Of a stretch of 6,799 nucleotides of DNA, positions 1-3,919 are shown one piece after another. Position 1 is the stretch's first letter. Every line of letters starts with the position of its first letter. Source of the stretch: an uncultured Porphyromonadaceae bacterium. GTDB lineage: Bacteria; Bacteroidota; Bacteroidia; Bacteroidales; Paludibacteraceae. The notes beneath the pieces were generated by a model. That model worked only from the letters and a program-made list of their open reading frames with translations, did no database searches and had not been told where the DNA came from. The translations under genes were made by a program, and so were the position numbers. The DNA lies in contig CALEJM010000143.1 in assembly GCA_937898265.1 (NCBI GenBank), forward strand, positions 1 to 6,799. Reading direction: 5' to 3'.

Positions 1-998
1 CCGCGACCTGAAGGAGTCATGTTCAAGAGTGAGATGAGTGGGTTGTTGGCAGCGTTTTCAAGGTCAACGTCTTCGGCAGCAGTTTCTTCAACAGCCTCTT
101 CTTCGGCAGCAGCCTCGTCGGCAGTTGCTTCGGCAACGGCGGCAGCCACTGCTTCGTCCAATGCTGGGGTCTCTTCTGCTACTTCAGCTTCTTCGGCTGT
201 TTCTTCTGCAGCGTCTTCGATAACGGCAGCACCTTTTTCTACGTCACGCAATACGTTGTTGGCAGCGTAGATTACGTCGGCGAGTTCAGCAGCGTCGTAG
301 GTCTCCCAGAACTCAAGGTTAGCTGAGCCTTGGAGAAGTTTACGAACACGTTCTGGTTCTTTGATGCCAGGGAGTTCAACGAGGATACGACCTTCGATAT
401 CGAGTTTCTGGATGTTTGGTTGAACAACACCGAAGCGGTCGATACGTGAACGCAATACGTTGAATGAGTTATCGATAGCGGCTTCAACTTCTGTGCGGAG
501 CACTTTGACTACCTCTTCGTTGGTTGAGCTGAGCTGAACCTTGTCTTTGAGGGCGAGTGTGCTGAAGATAGTTGAAAGTTTTGCATTGGCATCTTGTTTC
601 TCAAACTCTTCTTGAAAGAGGTCGAGGAAGTCGGCACCGCTTTGTTTTTGACGATTGCGGGCTGCGAGCAATGCATTGTTGAAGTTGTCGTTTGTGTTGT
701 AATCAGAGAGGGCACGAACGATGTCCACTACTGACCCCTCGAGGGTTACGTTCATACCGCCCTTGAGGTCAAGACCAAGGTTGAGTTCTTTCTCGCGGCA
801 CTCTTTCAAAGTGTAGCCCAACCACACTTTGTTGCTTGAGAGAGAGTCCATGTACCTGTAGTATAGCTCGTTGCTGCCGTTAGCATATTCGTTTGCCTTT
901 CTGTTGTAATGGCCGGTAACCATACTGAAAGACAGGTAGAATAAGCAGATCAGCGTCAAGGCAACTGCTATCAATCTTACAAAGCCTTTGTTTTGCAT
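1..998 (-). CDS. secDF: Protein translocase subunit SecDF, N-terminal part (cut by window edge)
   Basis: SecDF is an inner-membrane RND-type protein that uses the proton gradient to complete protein export through SecYEG. In Bacteroidota SecD and SecF are fused into one chain of roughly 1000 residues; here 332 codons are visible and the frame is open to the edge. Seen in the sequence: an N-terminal membrane segment (about residues 7-27), the SecD signature GLDLKGGM at 75-82, and the periplasmic P1 region with LRSRIDRFGVVQPNIQKL at 182-199 and LVELPGIKEPERVRKLLQG at 206-224, followed by SANLEFWE. The ATG at 998 is chosen because it directly precedes the membrane segment and follows an A/T-rich Bacteroidota-type start region. 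Oddity: residues 261-312 are an Ala/Glu-rich stretch (41 of 52 residues are A, D or E, with no Lys or Arg) inserted in the P1 region. The SecF half is not visible, so the fusion is inferred from the family. Identity is very secure. Confidence 0.96.
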   Translation of the reverse strand, partial: MQNKGFVRLIAVALTLICLFYLSFSMVTGHYNRKANEYANGSNELYYRYMDSLSSNKVWLGYTLKECREKELNLGLDLKGGMNVTLEGSVVDIVRALSDYNTNDNFNNALLAARNRQKQSGADFLDLFQEEFEKQDANAKLSTIFSTLALKDKVQLSSTNEEVVKVLRTEVEAAIDNSFNVLRSRIDRFGVVQPNIQKLDIEGRILVELPGIKEPERVRKLLQGSANLEFWETYDAAELADVIYAANNVLRDVEKGAAVIEDAAEETAEEAEVAEETPALDEAVAAAVAEATADEAAAEEEAVEETAAEDVDLENAANNPLISLLNMTPSGR

Positions 999-1167
999 GT
1001 TGATAAATTAGTGTTTGTTTTATCGTGTTTATTTATTATTCTTGCGCATACACTACACTCGCTCTGCCGCGACCACCGCCTCGACAGATTGAGATAAGCA
1101 CGTATAATACAGACAAATAGGAGGCGAGTCCGTTTCCAGACGCGTCTCGGCAATTCGCCTATTATTC
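999..1167 (-). promoter_or_regulatory. Structured 5' leader of secDF with alternative pairings
   Basis: On the minus strand the transcribed leader contains arm A, AGGCGA (1160-1155), which pairs perfectly with arm B, TCGCCT (1127-1122). Between them lies a hairpin GTCTG-GAAA-CGGAC (1141-1128), five pairs including one U-G, closed by a GNRA tetraloop. Arm B can instead pair with arm C, GAGGCG (1082-1077), through CGCCTC (1126-1121), also six perfect pairs. A-B and B-C pairing exclude each other, and arm C lies inside the possible leader-peptide frame. The last 37 bases before secDF are A/T-rich and look unstructured. This resembles an attenuator or translation-coupled switch. The pairings are visible in the sequence; regulation is inferred, and six-base arms can arise by chance. 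Confidence 0.4.
1036..1116 (-). CDS. Possible 26-residue leader peptide upstream of secDF
   Basis: A short minus-strand frame lies wholly inside the secDF leader and ends in tandem TAA stops 37 bases before the secDF ATG. From a TTG at 1116 the peptide would be MSVLYVLISIC, then RGGGRGRASVVYAQE. From a GTG at 1101 it would have 21 residues. No in-frame ATG exists; the frame is open upstream to a TAG at 1161-1163, which lies just inside the predicted transcript. It has a hydrophobic run of about ten residues, a Gly/Arg tract and a C-terminus RASVVYAQE. I recognise no family. The position, directly upstream of secDF, is where arrest peptides such as VemP of Vibrio act, but the peptide is shorter than those and shows no known stall motif. 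It could be a chance frame: the start codon is weak and no ribosome binding site is evident. Low confidence. Confidence 0.25.
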   Translation of the reverse strand: MSVLYVLISICRGGGRGRASVVYAQE

Positions 1168-1173
1168 AGCGTG

Positions 1174-1189
1174 CAAATATAATACTTTT
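1174..1189 (-). promoter_or_regulatory. Probable secDF promoter (Bacteroidota -7 box)
   Basis: Read on the minus strand, this is AAAAGTATTATATTTG, ending in TATATTTG, a perfect match to the Bacteroidota -7 consensus TAnnTTTG. The -33 element is weak: about 19 bases further upstream there is only GATG instead of TTTG. The predicted transcription start is near 1167, which gives a leader of about 170 bases before the secDF ATG. The core matches the antiporter promoter at 1675-1690 in 15 of 16 bases. Confidence 0.7.
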
Positions 1190-1674
1190 TACTGAATTGC
1201 CATCATCGTAACTGATTATTTTTCGCGTTGGGTCTCGTTTGGGGGCAAAGATTTCGTTTTTTAGGCACTATATATATTTAATATTGGGATGAAAATTTTT
1301 GGAAAGAGAGAATCAGATTTCATTGTGGGCTGCCGCGAAATGGTTTTTCGGAATCGGGAAATCTGACCAACGACAGTCAAACGGCTACGTCAATTTTTAT
1401 TTCCGCACCAAGCGATTCCATTTGGCGGCAGTCGGTCGGCTCGTAAGATTGATCGCCGCCGTTTGGTGGCAATCTACAGGCTTTCTCGAATCTAAGATTC
1501 CATTTGGCGACATCTGTTTTTACTTGCCGACTACAAAATACTATTTGATTTTCGGCGTTAGGAATCTGTTTTTGGGTAATTCCATTCCGATTTTTTGAGC
1601 CAAAACCACCCTTTCGCACCTTTTTCTACCCCCTTGCGGATAGTTTAGCTACGATGCTTACCGATAGTCCATAG
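1190..1674. other. Intergenic region without a convincing gene
   Basis: About 485 bases between the two divergent promoters. It begins with an A/T-rich part (including tatatatattt near 1269-1279) and continues with a repeat-bearing part from about 1331 to 1512. Open frames exist on both strands (plus 1299-1598, minus 1377-1619), but they overlap each other, match no family I recognise and run through repeats with a 41-base period that cannot be a coding repeat. I see no tRNA, rRNA, transposase remnant or CRISPR structure. Confidence 0.6.
1389..1512 (-). repeat. Three degenerate 41-base tandem units
   Basis: On the minus strand, units begin at 1512 (TGTCGCCAAATGG), 1471 (TGCCACCAAACGG) and 1430 (TGCCGCCAAATGG), exactly 41 bases apart. 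Units 1 and 3 share the 14-mer CGCCAAATGGAATC (1509-1496 and 1427-1414). Units 1 and 2 also share AGCC at unit positions 31-34. The remainder of each unit has diverged, especially in unit 3. A related word, TGCCGCGAAATGG, lies inverted on the plus strand at 1331-1343 (12 of 13 bases match the start of unit 3). A 41-base period is not a multiple of three, which argues against a coding repeat. Function unknown. Confidence 0.5.
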
Positions 1675-1690
1675 AAAAGTAGTATATTTG
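1675..1690 (+). promoter_or_regulatory. Probable antiporter promoter (Bacteroidota -7 box)
   Basis: AAAAGTAGTATATTTG ends in TATATTTG, a perfect TAnnTTTG -7 box. No clear TTTG is found at the -33 distance. The predicted transcription start is near 1697, giving a short leader of about 39 bases before the ATG at 1736. The leader carries GTCG-TTTTC-CGAC (a four-pair hairpin) and a 12-base palindrome. Confidence 0.65.
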
Positions 1691-1712
1691 TGGGTCGTTT
1701 TCCGACGACATC

Positions 1713-1724
1713 TTGGTTAACCAA
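1713..1724. promoter_or_regulatory. Perfect 12-base palindrome TTGGTTAACCAA, possible operator
   Basis: TTGGTTAACCAA is fully self-complementary and lies 11 bases upstream of the antiporter ATG, downstream of the -7 box and so inside the predicted transcript. A dimeric regulator bound here could block elongation or initiation. With no loop it is a poor RNA hairpin, so a DNA-binding site is the more natural reading. No binding protein can be named. Chance occurrence is possible. Confidence 0.3.
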
Positions 1725-1735
1725 CGAAATGAATT

Positions 1736-3229
1736 ATGGATTTTAGTCTTGAGATATTGCTGTTCGTAATCTCGCTGCTCTTTTTCTTGAGTATCTTGGC
1801 GGGTAAGGCTTCTTCGCGTTTCGGCGTACCGGCTTTGGTGCTTTTTCTCGGTGTTGGCATGCTTTGCGGCAGCGACGGCATCGGCATCCAGTTTGAAGAC
1901 ATCGGTTTAGCGCAGAAAATCAGTACGGTGGCTCTCTGCATCATCCTATTCTCAGGCGGTCTCGACACCAAGATTTCAGAGGTAAAACCAGTGATGGGTC
2001 CAGGTATCGCACTCGCCACAGTCGGCGTGGTGCTGACGGCTTTGGTCAGCGGTCTGCTCATCTGGGGCATCATGCGTTGGCAGATGCCGACGGCGGAGTT
2101 CACCCTCCTGACCTCTCTGCTACTCGCCTCTACGATGTCGTCAACCGACTCTTCTTCAGTGTTTTCCATACTTCGTTCCAAAGGACTTAACCTCAAGCAC
2201 AATCTGCGTCCGATGTTGGAGTTGGAGAGCGGCAGCAACGACCCGCTTGCCTATATCCTCGTTGCCACGCTGACTCAAGTGTCGGTCCATCCCCTTGGTG
2301 TTGATTTCTGGAGTATCTCGTTAACGCTTATGCAACAGTTGGTTATCGGTGTGGCAGTTGGTTTCATCATCGGCAAGGTGGCTGTCTGGGTTATCAACCA
2401 CATCAAGATTGACAACGACGAGCTCTACCCTATCCTGGTGCTGACGTTCTGTCTGTTCATCTTCTCATTCACCTTCCTGATTCGCGGCAACAGCTACCTC
2501 GCCATCTACATCGCCGGTCTGGTGATGGGCAACGCGAAGTTCATCCACAAACGCTCGTCGCTCAACTTCTTCGACGAACTGGCATGGATGTCGCAGCTGA
2601 TGATGTTCCTTGTGCTTGGTCTGCTGGTCAATCCGCACGAATTGATTCCGATTGCCATCCCCGGACTGATTATCAGTCTTGCCATGATTTTCATTGCCCG
2701 CCCGATAGCCGTCTTGACCACTCTGCTCCCCTTCCGCAAAGTCACCCTCCGCGACAAAGGTTACATCTCATGGGTGGGTCTGCGTGGCGCCGTGCCTATC
2801 ATCCTTGCTATCACCCCTTTGGCTGCCAACGTACCGCAAGCGCGAACGATGTTTAACCTTGTGTTTCTCTGCACTTTGATGTCGCTGCTGATTCAAGGTA
2901 CGTCGTTGGCAAGCATGGCTAAATGGATGAAGCTGCTGCAGAAACCCAAGGTGGTGAAGAAGGTAAAGAACTTCGACGTCGACTTCTCCGACGAACTGAA
3001 ATCTATCACCACCGAGATTGAGATTGAACCCTCTGTGCTCCACAACGGCAACAAACTGATGAATCTTTCGCTGCCCGAGAACACGCTGGTCGTGATGGTC
3101 CGTCGTCAAAACAGTTATTTCATTCCAAAAGGCAACACAGCGCTTCATGTGGGCGACAAACTACTGATTATCACCAACGACCACGAGTCGCTCAAGGAAA
3201 CCTACCGCCAGTTGCATGTCAAGGTTTAG
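1736..3229 (+). CDS. nhaP2: K+/H+ antiporter, CPA1 family, NhaP2/CvrA type with RCK_C domain
   Basis: An inner-membrane monovalent cation/proton antiporter that exchanges cytoplasmic K+ (or Na+) for external H+, giving a role in pH, K+ and osmotic balance. The 497-residue protein begins with a membrane domain (about residues 5-400) made of many hydrophobic helices. Key features are LFSGGLDTK at 71-79, LLLASTMSSTDSSSVFSILRSKG at 128-150, ESGSNDP at 164-170 with the Asn168-Asp169 pair typical of CPA1 ion sites, and WVGLRGAVPI at 346-355. The cytoplasmic tail (about 420-495) is an RCK_C/TrkA_C domain (LVVMVRR, then PKGNTALHVGDKLLII), which in this family is a regulatory ligand-binding module. 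It is shorter at the C-terminus than the E. coli CvrA-type proteins as I recall them. The ATG at 1736 is chosen because the helix starts at once; an ATG at 1729 is out of frame and stops quickly. It is monocistronic: the next gene is convergent. Family assignment is secure; the preferred ion is inferred. Confidence 0.92.
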   Translation: MDFSLEILLFVISLLFFLSILAGKASSRFGVPALVLFLGVGMLCGSDGIGIQFEDIGLAQKISTVALCIILFSGGLDTKISEVKPVMGPGIALATVGVVLTALVSGLLIWGIMRWQMPTAEFTLLTSLLLASTMSSTDSSSVFSILRSKGLNLKHNLRPMLELESGSNDPLAYILVATLTQVSVHPLGVDFWSISLTLMQQLVIGVAVGFIIGKVAVWVINHIKIDNDELYPILVLTFCLFIFSFTFLIRGNSYLAIYIAGLVMGNAKFIHKRSSLNFFDELAWMSQLMMFLVLGLLVNPHELIPIAIPGLIISLAMIFIARPIAVLTTLLPFRKVTLRDKGYISWVGLRGAVPIILAITPLAANVPQARTMFNLVFLCTLMSLLIQGTSLASMAKWMKLLQKPKVVKKVKNFDVDFSDELKSITTEIEIEPSVLHNGNKLMNLSLPENTLVVMVRRQNSYFIPKGNTALHVGDKLLIITNDHESLKETYRQLHVKV

Positions 3230-3252
3230 CCCCGCCTCCCAACAGAAATAAA

Positions 3253-3285
3253 AAATGCAGACCTTTATGTTAGGGGTCTGCATTT
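3253..3285. terminator. Shared intrinsic terminator between convergent genes
   Basis: AAATGCAGACC (3253-3263) and GGTCTGCATTT (3275-3285) form an 11-pair perfect stem with an 11-base loop. It lies 23 bases after the antiporter stop and 5 bases after the TetR stop on the opposite strand. On the minus strand the stem leads into a T6 run, so it looks like a strong terminator for the TetR operon. On the plus strand only three T follow as part of the stem, so termination of the antiporter transcript is probably weaker. Confidence 0.85.
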
Positions 3286-3290
3286 CCGTA

Positions 3291-3914
3291 TTATTTCGGC
3301 TGTATACTACTCAGTATCAAATCGGTCACTTCAATTTTCTTACGTTTCAGATAGGCTTCCTTGTCGTCGGGCGAGAGGGCAAGCAAGTCGCAATAAACCG
3401 GAAGCGAGATGAAGACAAACACCACCATGGAGACGATGGTCATCAAGAGATCCAACGGTTCTATCTGACGGATAACACCCTCATCCACAGCATTGCGCAC
3501 AGAGGCGTCGAAGGCATAGTAGATTTGTTGGAAGGTCTCGTCGGTCATCAGGTTTTCGCGAATGAAACGGCGACGTTCCCCATTCATCACCAACTCGTTG
3601 AGCACGAAAAACGGCAGACGCGGATTGGCAATCAGGAAGTCGTAGTAGTCGCTAATATAACTTGTAATGCGTTCAATGAAAGTGAGTTCAGGGTTGGTCA
3701 AATTGCGAAAAGCCCTCAGCATAGTGTTCACTTTGTTGGTGAAAATCTGTGCGAAAAGTTTCTCTTTCGTCCGATAGTAATAGTGCACAAGTGCCTGATT
3801 ACAACCAACAATACGCGCTATCTCCGAAGTAGATGTTGCGTTAAAACCTTTGGCCAAAAACACCTCTTCTGCAGCCTTTAGAATCTGTTCTTCTGTTGCG
3901 GTCTTTTTTTCCAT
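3291..3914 (-). CDS. TetR/AcrR-family transcriptional regulator
   Basis: A 207-residue dimeric DNA-binding regulator of ordinary TetR length. The N-terminal TetR_N domain (about residues 7-55) contains ILKAAEEVFLAKGFNATSTSEIARIVGCNQALVHYYYRTKEKLF, including the helix-turn-helix at about 28-49. The C-terminal ligand and dimer domain (about 60-205) is helical, with a hydrophobic stretch at 155-178, and gives no clue to the ligand. I choose the ATG at 3914, five bases after the upstream gene's stop. A TTG at 3923 would add three residues and overlap that stop (TTGA), which is possible but less likely. The spacing indicates co-transcription with the dehydratase-activase gene, so it probably regulates that operon; a CoA thioester or related acid as ligand is only a guess. 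The transcript ends at the shared terminator. Confidence 0.92.
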   Translation of the reverse strand: MEKKTATEEQILKAAEEVFLAKGFNATSTSEIARIVGCNQALVHYYYRTKEKLFAQIFTNKVNTMLRAFRNLTNPELTFIERITSYISDYYDFLIANPRLPFFVLNELVMNGERRRFIRENLMTDETFQQIYYAFDASVRNAVDEGVIRQIEPLDLLMTIVSMVVFVFISLPVYCDLLALSPDDKEAYLKRKKIEVTDLILSSIQPK

Positions 3915-3919
3915 GGTGT

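Noticed and set aside
19..270. Plus-strand frame rich in Ser and Ala inside secDF
   Set aside because: It is the antisense shadow of the Glu/Ala-rich secDF segment; the composition follows directly from repeated GAA and GCN codons on the minus strand.
1029..1049. Six-codon minus-strand frame (MRKNNK) with an ATG in the secDF leader
   Set aside because: It is too short to judge, has no conserved feature, and overlaps the end of the longer leader frame.
1246..1253. Second possible -7 box on the minus strand (AATCTTTG)
   Set aside because: It mismatches the first base of TAnnTTTG, and the perfect box at 1174-1181 lies closer to secDF.
1299..1598. Plus-strand 99-codon frame in the intergenic region
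   Set aside because: It has no recognisable domain, overlaps another frame on the opposite strand and crosses the 41-base repeat units, whose period breaks the reading frame.
1377..1619. Minus-strand 80-codon frame in the intergenic region
   Set aside because: It has no family resemblance, no promoter-like box close upstream, and its sequence is mostly the degenerate repeats.
1717..2238. Long minus-strand frame (173 codons) opposite the antiporter
   Set aside because: It lies opposite well-conserved membrane segments of the antiporter and shows no domain of its own.
3255..3881. Long plus-strand frame (208 codons) opposite tetR
   Set aside because: It begins inside the terminator stem and runs antisense to a clear TetR gene, with no recognisable protein features.
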